In this document: in pieces, positions 20,145 to 31,281 of the stretch
Layout: each line of letters opens with the position of its first letter
Numbering within the stretch: the first letter of the stretch is position 1
Source: Bacteroidota bacterium
GTDB taxonomy: Bacteria; Bacteroidota; Bacteroidia; Bacteroidales; PUMT01
Direction: 5' to 3'
Length of the DNA: 64,000 nt
NCBI GenBank assembly: GCA_003554865.1
Contig: PWHJ01000122.1
Coordinates: 122,398 to 186,397, forward strand
Notes under the pieces: generated by a model
Told to the model about the DNA's origin: nothing
Seen by the model: the letters and a program-made list of their open reading frames with translations, nothing else
The model's database searches: none
Position numbers and translations under genes: made by a program

Positions 20145-20445
20145 TTTCTGTTCTCCTTTTAAGGCCGTGTTAATGCAAAATTAAGAAATTCAACATCCGA
20201 AAAAAGCTAACAAATATGCAAGCATTACATTGTCCGGCAAATAAACACGCCCGCAGGCAAATATTCGGCAAAATCAGTATGCCGATATCTTTGGTTTTTA
20301 AATTAAATTCCTTAATTTTAGAAACAGGAAGATATGTTAATATATTATTAAAAACCTTATCAGAGCTTCTTTTAAGCTGCATTTGAAAATTGCCGGTTAA
20401 CCGGATTAGTTTTTTAATTTCATTTTAAAACATAAAATTAAGTTT

Positions 20446-21516
20446 ATGGAAAGAAATCTGATCAGGAAGATACAGGGATATAATCAATATCCCTCGGTTT
20501 CAATTTTTCTGCCTACGAGCAGAACTGTCCCCGATAACAATAAAGACAAGCTTGCACTGAAAAAACTCTGCAGGGATGCTGAAAAAAGACTCCTTAATGA
20601 ATTTGACAAACGTCAGATGAACGGACTGATCAAAAAACTGAAAAAAAATGTGGAATCGGTTGATGTAAGGCATAATCTTGATGGATTGGCTGTTTTCGTG
20701 AACAACGACTTTGAAAAAATAGTACGACTTCCTTTCCCGGTAAGGGAAAGGATTGTAATTGACCATAATTTTGCAACACGGGACCTAATAAGGGCAATGA
20801 ACAGAAGCATAAAATATTACACTCTTTCGCTAAGCTCGGACTTTGTAAGGCTTTTTCAAGGCTACCGTGATACACTCATTGAAATAACAGAAAAAGGGTT
20901 CCCCTTTGCGAATCCATACCCGAGAGGATCCAACCTGGAGCTTTCCACATCATTTAAGGAAGCAAGACTTAAAGAGTTCTTCAATCAGGTGGACAAATCT
21001 TTTCAGAACATATACAACAGCAATCCGATGCCGCTTGTACTTACCGGGGTTGAAAAAAATATTGCCTCCTACAGAGAGGTAGCCGACAATAAAAGCATTA
21101 TTTTAACCTCGATTGAAGGAAACCACGATCACACAACCATCCATGAACTGGAAAAAAAAGTATGGCCTGTTGTTAGAGAAAAAATGGCAGAAAAAAGAAA
21201 ACAAATAATGGAGAGGGTCAGCAGGGCAATAAGTGCCCGAAAATTTGCCAGCGGACTTAATGAGGTGTGGCAACTGGTAAAAGAGGAACGCGGCGAGCTT
21301 CTGCTGGTGGAAGAGGATTTTTACCAGCCGGTTAAATTCACAAATAACGGTAAATCTCTTATTTGCGTTGACAACTGTGAAGATCAAAAGGATATTGTGG
21401 AAGACATTGTAGATGAAATCTCAGAAAAAATAATCTCCAGCGGAGGACGTGTTGTTTTTATGGAAAACGGTTCACTTGACAGTTACGACCGGATTGGACT
21501 TATACTTAAATATTGA
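20446..21516 (+). CDS. baeRF3-like (bacterial archaeo-eukaryotic release factor family) protein
   Basis: NQYPSVSIFLPTSRT..DNNKDKLALKKLCRDAEKRL; PLVLTGVEKNIASYREV; overall fold-family resemblance. Confidence 0.7.
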   Translation: MERNLIRKIQGYNQYPSVSIFLPTSRTVPDNNKDKLALKKLCRDAEKRLLNEFDKRQMNGLIKKLKKNVESVDVRHNLDGLAVFVNNDFEKIVRLPFPVRERIVIDHNFATRDLIRAMNRSIKYYTLSLSSDFVRLFQGYRDTLIEITEKGFPFANPYPRGSNLELSTSFKEARLKEFFNQVDKSFQNIYNSNPMPLVLTGVEKNIASYREVADNKSIILTSIEGNHDHTTIHELEKKVWPVVREKMAEKRKQIMERVSRAISARKFASGLNEVWQLVKEERGELLLVEEDFYQPVKFTNNGKSLICVDNCEDQKDIVEDIVDEISEKIISSGGRVVFMENGSLDSYDRIGLILKY

Positions 21517-21568
21517 AAATAATAATACGCTACTTTCTCTAGATATAGCTTTCACAGGGATTACCATA

Positions 21569-23359
21569 TTATGAATCGATCTTGAGTACGGCAAGAAATG
21601 CTTGTTGGGGAACTTCCACATTGCCCACATGACGCATTCGTTTTTTACCCTTTTTCTGTTTTTCAATCAACTTTCGCTTGCGTGTAACATCACCACCGTA
21701 ACATTTTGCCGTAACATCCTTGCGGATTGCCTTTACCGTTTCACGGGAAATGATCTTGGAGCCTATGGCAGCCTGTATTGCAATATCAAACTGTTGACGG
21801 GGAATAAGTTCTTTTAGCTTACTGCATATTTTTTTACCGAAACTGTAGGCATTATCGCGATGAATAAGTGTTGACAAAGCATCAACCGGCTCACCGTTAA
21901 GCAAGATATCAAGCCTTGTAAGATTGGCTTGTTTATAACCCGACTGGTGATAATCAAGGGAGGCATAACCCCTTGTAGCGCTTTTCAAGCGATCATAAAA
22001 ATCAAATACAATTTCCGCCAGAGGCATCTCAAAAGTGAGTTCAACCCTGTCACTTGTCAGATACTGCTGATATTTTAAATTGCCTCGCTTGCTAATACAT
22101 AAATTCATGATTGAACCAACAAACTCGGACTTGGAAATTATCTGTGCAGTAATAAAAGGCTCCTCTATATAATCAAGCTCATTGGATGCGGGCAAATCAT
22201 AAGGGTTGTTGACAATCAGTGTTTCCCCGCTTTTGGTATGAGCCCTGTATGAAACATTGGGAACTGTTGATATAACAGACATGCCGAACTCCCTTTCAAG
22301 GCGTTCCTGCATTATCTCCATATGCAGCATACCCAGAAAACCGCAACGGAAACCAAACCCAAGAGCAAGAGAAGACTCCGGTTCATATGACAGCGAAGCA
22401 TCATTCAATTGAAGTTTTTCAATGGAAGTTCTCAATTCTTCATAATCCTCAGAATCTACTGGATATATGCCTGCAAACACCATCGGCTTCACAACTTTAA
22501 AACCGGGTATTGAATTCTCACAAGGCTGTTCAACGTGGGTTATCGTATCTCCAACCTTTACCTCTTTTGAACTTTTAATCCCCGATATTAAATATCCCAC
22601 ATCCCCGGCCTTTAAAACATCCCTGGAAACCTGCTTAAGCTTAAGGACCCCAATTTCATCTGCAGTGTATTGCCTGCCGGTAGAGACAAATTTTACAAGA
22701 TCACCTTTTCGTATCTCCCCGTTCATAACACGGAAAAGAACATTTATGCCCCGATAAGGGTCGAAAATCGAATCAAAGATCAAAGCCTGCAAAGGGGCAT
22801 TCATATCACCCTTTGGAGGGGGTATACGAGTAATGATACTCTCCATTATCCTCTCTACACCCATTCCCGTTTTACCGCTGGCTTCAATAATGTCGTCACG
22901 GTCGCAGCCTATAAGCTCCACAATCTGATCTTTCACCTCCTCCGGTTTGGCCACATCAAGGTCCATCTTGTTGAGAACCGGGATTATCTCCAGATTATGA
23001 TCAACAGCCATATACAAATTGGAGATGGTCTGTGCCTGTATTCCCTGGGTTGCGTCAATGATAACCAAAGCACCTTCGCAGGAATATATGGAGCGGGAAA
23101 CTTCATAGGAAAAGTCAGCGTGACCGGGTGTGTCTATCAGGTTAAACACGTAATTTTTGTCCCCGCTTACATACTCCATTTGTATTGCATGGCTTTTTAT
23201 AGTTATGCCCCTCTCTCTTTCAAGATCCATACTGTCAAGAACCTGATCCCGGGCCTCCTTATCCGAAACTGTTCGGGTGAGCTCCAGCAATCTGTCAGCC
23301 AACGTACTTTTACCGTGATCTATATGCGCTATTATACAAAAGTTTCTTATATGCTCCAT
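21569..23359 (-). CDS. lepA: Elongation factor 4 (LepA)
   Basis: [38 protein letters not shown]-terminal [23 protein letters not shown]. Confidence 0.97.
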   Translation of the reverse strand: MEHIRNFCIIAHIDHGKSTLADRLLELTRTVSDKEARDQVLDSMDLERERGITIKSHAIQMEYVSGDKNYVFNLIDTPGHADFSYEVSRSIYSCEGALVIIDATQGIQAQTISNLYMAVDHNLEIIPVLNKMDLDVAKPEEVKDQIVELIGCDRDDIIEASGKTGMGVERIMESIITRIPPPKGDMNAPLQALIFDSIFDPYRGINVLFRVMNGEIRKGDLVKFVSTGRQYTADEIGVLKLKQVSRDVLKAGDVGYLISGIKSSKEVKVGDTITHVEQPCENSIPGFKVVKPMVFAGIYPVDSEDYEELRTSIEKLQLNDASLSYEPESSLALGFGFRCGFLGMLHMEIMQERLEREFGMSVISTVPNVSYRAHTKSGETLIVNNPYDLPASNELDYIEEPFITAQIISKSEFVGSIMNLCISKRGNLKYQQYLTSDRVELTFEMPLAEIVFDFYDRLKSATRGYASLDYHQSGYKQANLTRLDILLNGEPVDALSTLIHRDNAYSFGKKICSKLKELIPRQQFDIAIQAAIGSKIISRETVKAIRKDVTAKCYGGDVTRKRKLIEKQKKGKKRMRHVGNVEVPQQAFLAVLKIDS

Positions 23360-23385
23360 CTCTTATAATCCCTATTTTGAAGCTA

Positions 23386-23393
23386 CAAATATA
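23386..23393 (-). promoter_or_regulatory. -7 box TATATTTG upstream of lepA
   Basis: Reverse complement of CAAATATA, 26 bp before the lepA ATG. Confidence 0.5.
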
Positions 23394-23538
23394 TTTGTTT
23401 TATCTAAAAAAATAATTACGCAGCCATTTAATAAGATGTATTTAAAAATAACCGTAAATGCATGGGAAAAATTGCAAGCTTTGAGCAGAAATCAAAAGAG
23501 TGTGTAAAAGCTGCTTAACACGATAAAAACGGGGAATT

Positions 23539-24357
23539 CTACCACTTTATCAATCCGAGCTTGTCAATGCTGACATGCTCGTAATCGGGAGACGGGGAAA
23601 ACTCCTTACGGGGGATATCCTTTTGCTCAACATCGACTACTTCAGTGCTGTATACAGATCCGTCCTCAAAATATTCAACCGACCTTAAAACCAACCCTTC
23701 TTTCATTAAGTGAATATATTCGGGTGTTGACTGATAATCGAAATCCATCAAATCCCAGGCCATATCATTTATAAACATACGGAACTCTTCTGTATCAAAA
23801 TCCTCACAAAGATTAACCTCATTTGTCAGCCAGAGCTCTTCCCTGAGGGAGCCTTCAACAAAAACCTCGTATTTCCTGGCCTTATAATCCAGTATTGTCT
23901 CTGTTTCATCTGTCATTACTATTTCCATCTGAACATCCGGCTGAAAAACTACAGGCTCGTCAGGCTGCTCAAGTTCTGTCTTTAAATTTTCATAAATTGC
24001 CAGGTAAAAAGGTTTGTCTTCGGGCGAAGCAGTTTCCACCTCCTGCTTGAAATGTTCCAGGGTAAGTTTCCTGATCTCATAAAGACATGAATCCAGGCTG
24101 CCTCTCCAGTAGGTTTTATCTGCAGGATTAGTAAAGGTTATTTCTCTTTTTTCAAGATCAAATATAACGGTATGCGACTCTTCAACTGACTTAAACAAAT
24201 TATCCTGGAAATACATCCTGCTTTCACTTGGCAGGCCTCTGCCAGGTTCGTGTATAACTTCAGTGATAACCAGGCCTCCTTGTACCGGTAAATAAAATAC
24301 AGCCAATATAACCGGCAAAATCAAAAGTATCCTGCAGTTGGCAACAAACTCTCTCAT
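23539..24357 (-). CDS. Secreted DUF4412-like/hypothetical protein
   Basis: Signal peptide; VITEVIHEPG..MYFQDNLFKS..HTVIFDLEKREITFTNPADKTYW. Confidence 0.6.
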   Translation of the reverse strand: MREFVANCRILLILPVILAVFYLPVQGGLVITEVIHEPGRGLPSESRMYFQDNLFKSVEESHTVIFDLEKREITFTNPADKTYWRGSLDSCLYEIRKLTLEHFKQEVETASPEDKPFYLAIYENLKTELEQPDEPVVFQPDVQMEIVMTDETETILDYKARKYEVFVEGSLREELWLTNEVNLCEDFDTEEFRMFINDMAWDLMDFDYQSTPEYIHLMKEGLVLRSVEYFEDGSVYSTEVVDVEQKDIPRKEFSPSPDYEHVSIDKLGLIKW

Positions 24358-25373
24358 AATCCATTTTCATCTGTTTCCAGTTCAAGTGTATAAAGAACCG
24401 CTTCCATTTCCCTTATGAGATCTCGCTTATCTGTCTCGGGTGAAAAAACAAAAGCTTCAACGGTTACTACCCTGTCCCTTTCCTCATCTATTGTTGTAAG
24501 GCTAACAAACGGACCGCCCATAAAGTGGTTCTCAACCCTCCAGAGGCCACGAATTTCTGCAAATTCACGACCTTCATGCTCAAACGTCTTAAAGTGCGGC
24601 TGATAATATCTCATCTCGGTGGTCATCCACGTGTCCGGACGCGGACCGGGAACGTAAGACTTTAAAAATTCATTCCTCCTCTCTATTAAGTAATCAGCCG
24701 TAAGATCTTCAAGTTTTGGATTATCCCGTTCGTAATGATAAACAAACACCCCTTTTATTTTCTCTTTTGGGGTAACCTCGTGCTTAGCTATCCAGGCAAA
24801 ATTGGTTGTATCGACATCCATCCTGAAACCCGGAGGAACTGAAAGCGAAAGATTATGATTCCGGGAAAGGCGATCTGATATTTCTCTCTTTTTATATCTC
24901 TCAAAGGACTGAATATGTCTTTCCCGTTCGGCTTTGAACAAATGGTCAAGGATTCTGTCTTCATATTTCTCAACAAATGAATACAGGGACTGGGAGTCCA
25001 TTGTATTTATCTCGATAACCAATTGCGGTCTTGCCCACACATTCCTTCTTACAACCATCCTGGTCTCTTCATACCGGGGTGATACGTTCACCATTACTAC
25101 ATTGCGGTGAGACCTGAAAACACTTTTAAAAGCTTCATGCTCAATTCTGGCAAGATTAAACATAGGCTCTACCTGAGGCAGTGCAGGCTGAGGCTGCCTG
25201 AACAGTTCATTGAGCTTTTCCCCGCCCTCAGTTTCCCATATGGGATCGTTAATTACCAAAACAGCTTCACCGGGTCTGCCTGTAACACTTGGCATCCTTC
25301 CGGTACCTTCAGTGTCACATGAACTGAAAAAGCCGACAATCAAAGCTGCCAGGATAAGTAATATATACTTCAT
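24354..25373 (-). CDS. DUF4837 family lipoprotein
   Basis: Lipobox GFFSSCDTEG; start moved to MKYILLILAALIVGFFSSC within the longer ORF. Confidence 0.8.
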   Translation of the reverse strand: MKYILLILAALIVGFFSSCDTEGTGRMPSVTGRPGEAVLVINDPIWETEGGEKLNELFRQPQPALPQVEPMFNLARIEHEAFKSVFRSHRNVVMVNVSPRYEETRMVVRRNVWARPQLVIEINTMDSQSLYSFVEKYEDRILDHLFKAERERHIQSFERYKKREISDRLSRNHNLSLSVPPGFRMDVDTTNFAWIAKHEVTPKEKIKGVFVYHYERDNPKLEDLTADYLIERRNEFLKSYVPGPRPDTWMTTEMRYYQPHFKTFEHEGREFAEIRGLWRVENHFMGGPFVSLTTIDEERDRVVTVEAFVFSPETDKRDLIREMEAVLYTLELETDENGL

Positions 25374-25520
25374 ATTTTTTAATATTGATTTACTTTGACT
25401 TTTTGTTAGAAACGAAAAAAGCGGCAGAAAAAGTACTCTCTTTAATTCAAATATACAATACCAGCAAAGGCAAAATGCAATTGTGCCGAAAAACACTTCC
25501 TGTTATCTAATGTAATATAA

Positions 25521-25733
25521 TCACTCTTTATCATTCTTCCGATCATCTCTGTCTTCCTCTTCATTCTCCCCACCAATGTCTTTTGAAGCTTTTTTGAATT
25601 CTTTTATCCCCTGGCCCAGACCTTTCATTAATTCGGGTATTTTCTTTCCTCCAAAAAGTAACACAATTACCAGTAGTATAATTATTATCTGCCAGGGACC
25701 CGGCGCTCCAAACAGTAAAAAATTAAATGTCAT
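25521..25733 (-). CDS. tatA: Sec-independent protein translocase TatA/E
   Basis: [38 protein letters not shown]. Confidence 0.93.
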   Translation of the reverse strand: MTFNFLLFGAPGPWQIIIILLVIVLLFGGKKIPELMKGLGQGIKEFKKASKDIGGENEEEDRDDRKNDKE

Positions 25734-25801
25734 AATTTTACCTTTTTAATTAAACAAATATACAAAATATTTATCCCGCCACTACAGCTGAAAAAAATTA
25801 T

Positions 25802-27121
25802 CTAATTGAACAACCTTACAATATCACTGGCATTTGCATATATTAGAAGTGAAAATAGAAAGAGCATGCCTATTATCTGGGCATATTCCATAAACTTTTC
25901 ACCTGGTTTCCGGCCAGAGATGATCTCATATAAAAGGAACATAACATGGCCTCCGTCAAGGGCAGGAATAGGAAGCAAGTTCATAATACCCAAAATAATT
26001 GAAAGAAAAGCCGTCCAATACCAAAAAGCCTGCCAGTCCCACTCCCCCGGGAAAATACCTCCAATCGTTATGAACCCGCCTATAGACTCATACGCTTTAG
26101 TTTGCGGTGAAAATATTAACCTTAATTGTTTAAGGTAACTTGTAAAGGTTGAAACACCTCGATCAAACCCTGCTGGTATTGATTGTGCAAAATTGTATTC
26201 GGTACGTTCAAGATCGAAAAATCTGCTCATGTCTCCTTTGGGGTAAACACCAAGCAAACCGGTTTCCGGAACTGTAACAGGAATATCAACCCTTGATCCT
26301 TCCCTCGCGACGGTAACTAACACTTCCTGATTTTTATGCTGCTGCAGCTTATTGCGAAATTCATTGAAAAAAGGAACCTCTTCTCCATCTAATTTCAAAA
26401 TACTGTCATTTTCCTTAAAGCCTGCCTCTTTTGCCGGTGAATCATCGGTAAAGCCATCGACAATAAAAGGAAACCGGGGAGAAATAAAGGGTTTTCCCTG
26501 CAATATCTCAGGTAAAGCTTCCTCGGGAAAGTGCAGATCTTTTATCTCACCATTGCGCTCTACTGTTATTGTGCGAACATTCTCAAGCACTAATGTCGGG
26601 ACAACCTGATTGAAGTCTTCCACCTGCTCACCGTCAAGAAACAATATCTTATCCCCGCTCTGCAGCCCGACTTCCCGGGCAAGCGAATCGGCGTGAATAC
26701 CATATTGCAAATTGGAAGTTGGCAAATACTGATCTCCCCACACGAAGAGTATAGAGGAAAAGATCAAAAAGGCCAGGACAAAATTGGTCAGCACACCCCC
26801 AAGCATAATCAAAAGGCGTTGCCATGCAGGCTTGGATCTAAATTCGTAGGGCTTAGGAGGCTGTTTCATCTGCTCTTTGTCCATTGACTCATCGATCATG
26901 CCCGATATCTTCACATAACCGCCCAGGGGCAGCCATCCCAAACCGAACTCTGTTTCACCAAACTTCTTTTTGAACAATGTTGCACCCGGATTGAAAAAAA
27001 GATAAAACTTTTCAACCCTGGTTTTAAACAGCTTGGCAAACAAAAAATGTCCGAATTCATGAAAAATTATAAGTATGGACAAGCTTAGAAGAAACTGTAT
27101 GACTTGTATCAATATTTCCAT
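25802..27121 (-). CDS. rseP: RIP zinc metalloprotease RseP
   Basis: HEFGHFLFAKLF, two PDZ regions, NLLPIPALDGGHVMF. Confidence 0.95.
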   Translation of the reverse strand: MEILIQVIQFLLSLSILIIFHEFGHFLFAKLFKTRVEKFYLFFNPGATLFKKKFGETEFGLGWLPLGGYVKISGMIDESMDKEQMKQPPKPYEFRSKPAWQRLLIMLGGVLTNFVLAFLIFSSILFVWGDQYLPTSNLQYGIHADSLAREVGLQSGDKILFLDGEQVEDFNQVVPTLVLENVRTITVERNGEIKDLHFPEEALPEILQGKPFISPRFPFIVDGFTDDSPAKEAGFKENDSILKLDGEEVPFFNEFRNKLQQHKNQEVLVTVAREGSRVDIPVTVPETGLLGVYPKGDMSRFFDLERTEYNFAQSIPAGFDRGVSTFTSYLKQLRLIFSPQTKAYESIGGFITIGGIFPGEWDWQAFWYWTAFLSIILGIMNLLPIPALDGGHVMFLLYEIISGRKPGEKFMEYAQIIGMLFLFSLLIYANASDIVRLFN

Positions 27122-27132
27122 TTAATTTACCT

Positions 27133-28293
27133 TTATCTGTTTAAATTACCAATCACCTCTTCAGCATACAAACGGGCTTCCCTGTCGCTTTCCCTGTAAT
27201 CATCCAGTGAGGGTTGCCTGACAAGCGAAACCTTCCGCATTGTCTTTTCAACTATTAAGGGAATATCAAGAAACCCTGCGCGACTACCAAGAAACGCCTC
27301 CACCGCCACTTCATTTGCAGCATTCATAACACAGGGCATTGTTCCCCCGGCATACATCGCCTCGTAAGCCAGCTCAAGATTTTTGAAGCGATCAGTATCA
27401 GGTGCTTCAAAAGTAAGACTGGGATAATCGGTAAAACTGAAACGGGGAAAATCTGTTTTTAGTCTCTCAGGATAGGAAAAAGCATATAAAATTGGCAGCT
27501 TCATATCGGGCAACCCCATTTGTGCTTTAATAGAACCGTCTTCAAACTGCACAAGTGAATGGACGATAGACTGAGGATGAACTATTACCTCAATCTGGGT
27601 GGGTTCAAGGTTAAACAACCATCTGGCCTCAATTGCTTCCAGTCCTTTATTCATGAGAGTTGCAGAATCGATCGATATTTTCGCTCCCATATCCCAGTTA
27701 GGATGCTTAAGCGCTTCACCGGAAGAGACATTTTTTAAAAAATCATTATTTTTTTCAAGAAATGGTCCGCCGGAAGCTGTCAGGTAAATCTTCTCTATTG
27801 CATTTAACTCTCCCGCAAGACACTGAAATACTGCAGAGTGTTCTGAGTCGACCGGTATCAGGAGCACATTTTTCTCTGAAGCCATTTTAGTGATCAGTTC
27901 ACCTGCAATTACCAAGGATTCCTTGTTGGCCAGAGCTATATCCTTACCTGACTTTATTGCACTTATTGCAGGCATCAATCCTGAATACCCCACCAATGCA
28001 GACAGCACCATATCTATATTCTCATTCTGAACAACCTTTTCAACCGCCTCGTATCCTGAATAAACCCTGACCGGGTATCCAGAAAGTGCACCCGAAAGCT
28101 CACCGAATTTTGACTCGTTGGCTATGACAACCTCCGCGGGTTGATATTTAATTGCCTGCTGAATGAGAAGCTTTACATTGTTGTTGGCAGTTAACACAGT
28201 AATTTCAAATCTGCCGGGATACCTGTCAATAACTTCCAACGCCTGCGTTCCGATCGATCCTGTAGATCCTAATATAGCTAAACGTTTCTTCAT
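27133..28293 (-). CDS. dxr: 1-deoxy-D-xylulose-5-phosphate reductoisomerase
   Basis: LAILGSTGSIGTQALEVID, ALANKESLVIAGELI, MNAANEVAVEAFL. Confidence 0.96.
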   Translation of the reverse strand: MKKRLAILGSTGSIGTQALEVIDRYPGRFEITVLTANNNVKLLIQQAIKYQPAEVVIANESKFGELSGALSGYPVRVYSGYEAVEKVVQNENIDMVLSALVGYSGLMPAISAIKSGKDIALANKESLVIAGELITKMASEKNVLLIPVDSEHSAVFQCLAGELNAIEKIYLTASGGPFLEKNNDFLKNVSSGEALKHPNWDMGAKISIDSATLMNKGLEAIEARWLFNLEPTQIEVIVHPQSIVHSLVQFEDGSIKAQMGLPDMKLPILYAFSYPERLKTDFPRFSFTDYPSLTFEAPDTDRFKNLELAYEAMYAGGTMPCVMNAANEVAVEAFLGSRAGFLDIPLIVEKTMRKVSLVRQPSLDDYRESDREARLYAEEVIGNLNR

Positions 28294-28326
28294 TTTACCT
28301 GGCGGGACAATTGTAACCTTGACAAA

Positions 28327-29193
28327 TTAAAAATCTATATAGTCTTCGGGATTTAACGGAACCCGGTTATGCCACAATTCAAAATGGAGATGAGGACCTG
28401 TTGTAAGCTCACCGGAATCCCCCACAATGGCAATGGTTTCACCGGCTTTAACTTCATCCCCGGAACTTTTGACCAGCTCCTCATTGTGCTTGTAAAAAGA
28501 AATAAAGTTATTATCATGCTGGATTTGTATCACATAACCGATTTCTCTTGTCCATGTAGCAAGCAAAACGGTCCCGTCCATCACTGCATTAACCGGTTCA
28601 TTGGGCTCGGCCACTAAATCAACCCCGTAATGGCCTTTATCCGGATCAAACCTGTTTGTGATCAACCCTCCCTCTAAAGGAGCAACAAAATGCATAGCCG
28701 GAATGTCATCAGGCAAATCCGAGTAATCAGAGCCATCTACGTTAATTCTGCCGGATGTTTCAATTTGCCGCCGCAACAAATCATCATATTCGGAGCGGCT
28801 GAAATCAAGTCCTTCATACCTCATTGCCGTATCCGGCCTTTCATAACTTCTGGGTTCACGACCCGACAAAATATCGTTTATGCTGGAATAATACTGTTCC
28901 TGCATTCGAAGCTCATTTTCCAGAGAATCAACCAAGAGTGCGTTCATCATGATCTGTCTTCTGACCTCTGCTGTAGGGTAACCCGGGATAAACTCGCGAA
29001 CAGGGGTAAATGCAATTATGAGGCTTACAGCAACAACTATCAATATAACTGAAGAACCTATAAGTGATATCAAATTAAGCTTGGTAAGCTTAACCGAGAC
29101 AACCTCCTCGTAACTGTGGTCATTGAATATTATTAACCTGTATTTATACTTAAGCCTTTTAAAAAAACCTAAACGCTCTATATTGCTTGACAT
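28327..29193 (-). CDS. M23 family metallopeptidase, membrane-anchored
   Basis: GHYGVDLVAEPNEPVNAVMDGTV, TTGPHLHFELWHN. Confidence 0.92.
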   Translation of the reverse strand: MSSNIERLGFFKRLKYKYRLIIFNDHSYEEVVSVKLTKLNLISLIGSSVILIVVAVSLIIAFTPVREFIPGYPTAEVRRQIMMNALLVDSLENELRMQEQYYSSINDILSGREPRSYERPDTAMRYEGLDFSRSEYDDLLRRQIETSGRINVDGSDYSDLPDDIPAMHFVAPLEGGLITNRFDPDKGHYGVDLVAEPNEPVNAVMDGTVLLATWTREIGYVIQIQHDNNFISFYKHNEELVKSSGDEVKAGETIAIVGDSGELTTGPHLHFELWHNRVPLNPEDYIDF

Positions 29194-29413
29194 GGCACAG
29201 ATATTGCTTGATTAATATGGCAAATATAATAAGTTTTTACCGGATGTAAGCCATATTTATCTCAATTAGACTTTAAAACTTTTTTGAGATTAATAAAAAA
29301 CGCAATTAAAAATGCATATGTGTAATTTAACGCAAAAAATTTTGCAAAGAGTTCAACTAATGCTATTTTTGCATTCGAATCTCAAAGAGGAAAAAAGTTA
29401 TTTGAAAATATAT

Positions 29414-29485
<72 letters not shown>

Positions 29486-29492
29486 CAATTTT

Positions 29493-30419
29493 TTATTGAG
29501 AATCGCATAACTTTTTTATAAACTCTTCAGCAGGGTTAAATCCCAAATCCGCAGCTTCCCTAAAATCCGAACATGCCCCTTCAATATTTCCAAGGTTAAA
29601 ATTTGCAACTCCCCTGTTATAATATGCTTCGGCAAAATCGGAATTGTGTTCAATTGCCTTTGAATAATCATCTATTGCCGATTGTACATTGCCTTTTTCA
29701 AACCTTATGTTGCCCAGCTTATAATATGATTCGGAAAGCTTTGAACCGGTTTCAATTACATTTTTAAAATCCTCTACTGCCCCCTGGTTATCACCAAGGT
29801 CAGTTTTTGCCATAGCACGGTTATAAAATGCTTCTGCATATGCTGAATCTATTTCAATAGCTTTGGAAAAATCATCTATTGCATCCCCGATATCACCCTG
29901 CCTGTGTCTTGTCAGCCCCCGGCTATTGAAAGCCCTGGCATACTCCGGATTGTTCTCTATGGCCTTACTGAAATCCTCAACAGCTTTATCCAGTTTATCC
30001 ATTTGTTTCTTAGTGCGGCCCCTGTTGTGATATGCCTCAGCATTATAAGGGTGCAGCTCGATTGCACGCGAGTAATCCTCAATAGCCGACTCATACTCAC
30101 CAAGTATTGTCCACACTACCCCTCTGTTATTGTAAGCTCTTACATAAAACGGATCCAGTTCTATTGCACGGGTGAAATCCTCGATTGATTCCTCATAATA
30201 ACCAAGATGCGACTTGACAAATCCGCGGTTATAGTACGCCATTATATAAGAGGAATCTTTTTCAATGGCTTTTGTATAATCGTCAATAGCCCCGTAAAGA
30301 TACCCGTGGTCAAACTTGATATTTCCCCTTTCATGAAATTCTTCGGCAGTTTGTCCGGAAACAAACGCAGATGCAATTGTAAGAAAAAGTAAGCAAAGGC
30401 AGTATATTCTCATATGCAT
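29493..30419 (-). CDS. Tetratricopeptide repeat protein, secreted
   Basis: Signal peptide plus repeated AIDDYTKAIEKDSSYIMAYYNRG-type 34-aa units. Confidence 0.95.
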   Translation of the reverse strand: MHMRIYCLCLLFLTIASAFVSGQTAEEFHERGNIKFDHGYLYGAIDDYTKAIEKDSSYIMAYYNRGFVKSHLGYYEESIEDFTRAIELDPFYVRAYNNRGVVWTILGEYESAIEDYSRAIELHPYNAEAYHNRGRTKKQMDKLDKAVEDFSKAIENNPEYARAFNSRGLTRHRQGDIGDAIDDFSKAIEIDSAYAEAFYNRAMAKTDLGDNQGAVEDFKNVIETGSKLSESYYKLGNIRFEKGNVQSAIDDYSKAIEHNSDFAEAYYNRGVANFNLGNIEGACSDFREAADLGFNPAEEFIKKLCDSQ

Positions 30420-30451
30420 AAATTTTATATGCCATAAATTAAAACCTCATA

Positions 30452-30895
30452 TTAGCGGCTCCAGAGCCTCCATTCAATTTTCCTGTTTTCATCGTCATAC
30501 CGCTTCATCCTTAAGTCCCCATAGGCAAGCCGCTGAATAGTCCATACCCAGGTAAACTCCTCATCTACATGCTCAGTGAAATGCATTTTCAGCTTTGTAT
30601 CACTTTCGGCAAACTCCCAGGTGCCTCCAATGCCATACCAGTCACGAGGATTATCATCCTCATAACCCTGTATCCACCCCAGGTCACCGTCACCCATTAT
30701 TTCGATCGACTGATCAGCATATTCTTCAGTTTTATCAACCCCGTCAACTTTAACAAGATCAAAGCGCCAATTAGCTGTAACTCTTTCTTTCCTGGTATAA
30801 ATACTGAACCACGGACCGTCTTCATATTTTTTACACCCGGTTGGTATTAAAAAAAACAAAGAAAACAATATTGCCAATACCCTAATACTCTTCAT
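30452..30895 (-). CDS. Putative lipoprotein (lipocalin-like)
   Basis: Lipobox LIPTGCKKYEDGPWFS; start at MKSIRVLAILF within the longer ORF. Confidence 0.65.
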   Translation of the reverse strand: MKSIRVLAILFSLFFLIPTGCKKYEDGPWFSIYTRKERVTANWRFDLVKVDGVDKTEEYADQSIEIMGDGDLGWIQGYEDDNPRDWYGIGGTWEFAESDTKLKMHFTEHVDEEFTWVWTIQRLAYGDLRMKRYDDENRKIEWRLWSR

Positions 30896-31281
30896 GTTAA
30901 AAATTTTTATAAAAACTCTTTTCCTGTATAATTTATCATCAGATAATCCGGTTACCTTCACCATTTATATTAACGTAAATTATTACCCAAAAATTAAGTG
31001 AAGTTAAAATATTCAATAATTAAACAGATTAATTTAACAAATGTAACAATATAAACACATTTTCAAATCGAGTTGAAAAGATTGATGCTGCCTGAAGCAG
31101 GACAAATAAATATTATCTAGCCTGTTGATCAGAGTTACAAAAACATTGGCAAAAAAAGATTTGCCGGAGGTTGTGATTATTTTATTTTTGTATGGACAAT
31201 GATGCCGGAAAAAATACACAGCTCTTTAAAGACGTTCGATGAGCTCAATTGATATTAGTTTAATTAACCTTATTTGCAGGG

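Noticed and set aside
22670-23368. 232-aa plus-strand ORF
   Set aside because: Entirely antisense to lepA, which has full-length motif support; no protein-like features of its own.
29493-30419. Periodic repeats of about 102 bp as a possible DNA repeat array
   Set aside because: Explained by tandem TPR units at protein level; the DNA copies are diverged.
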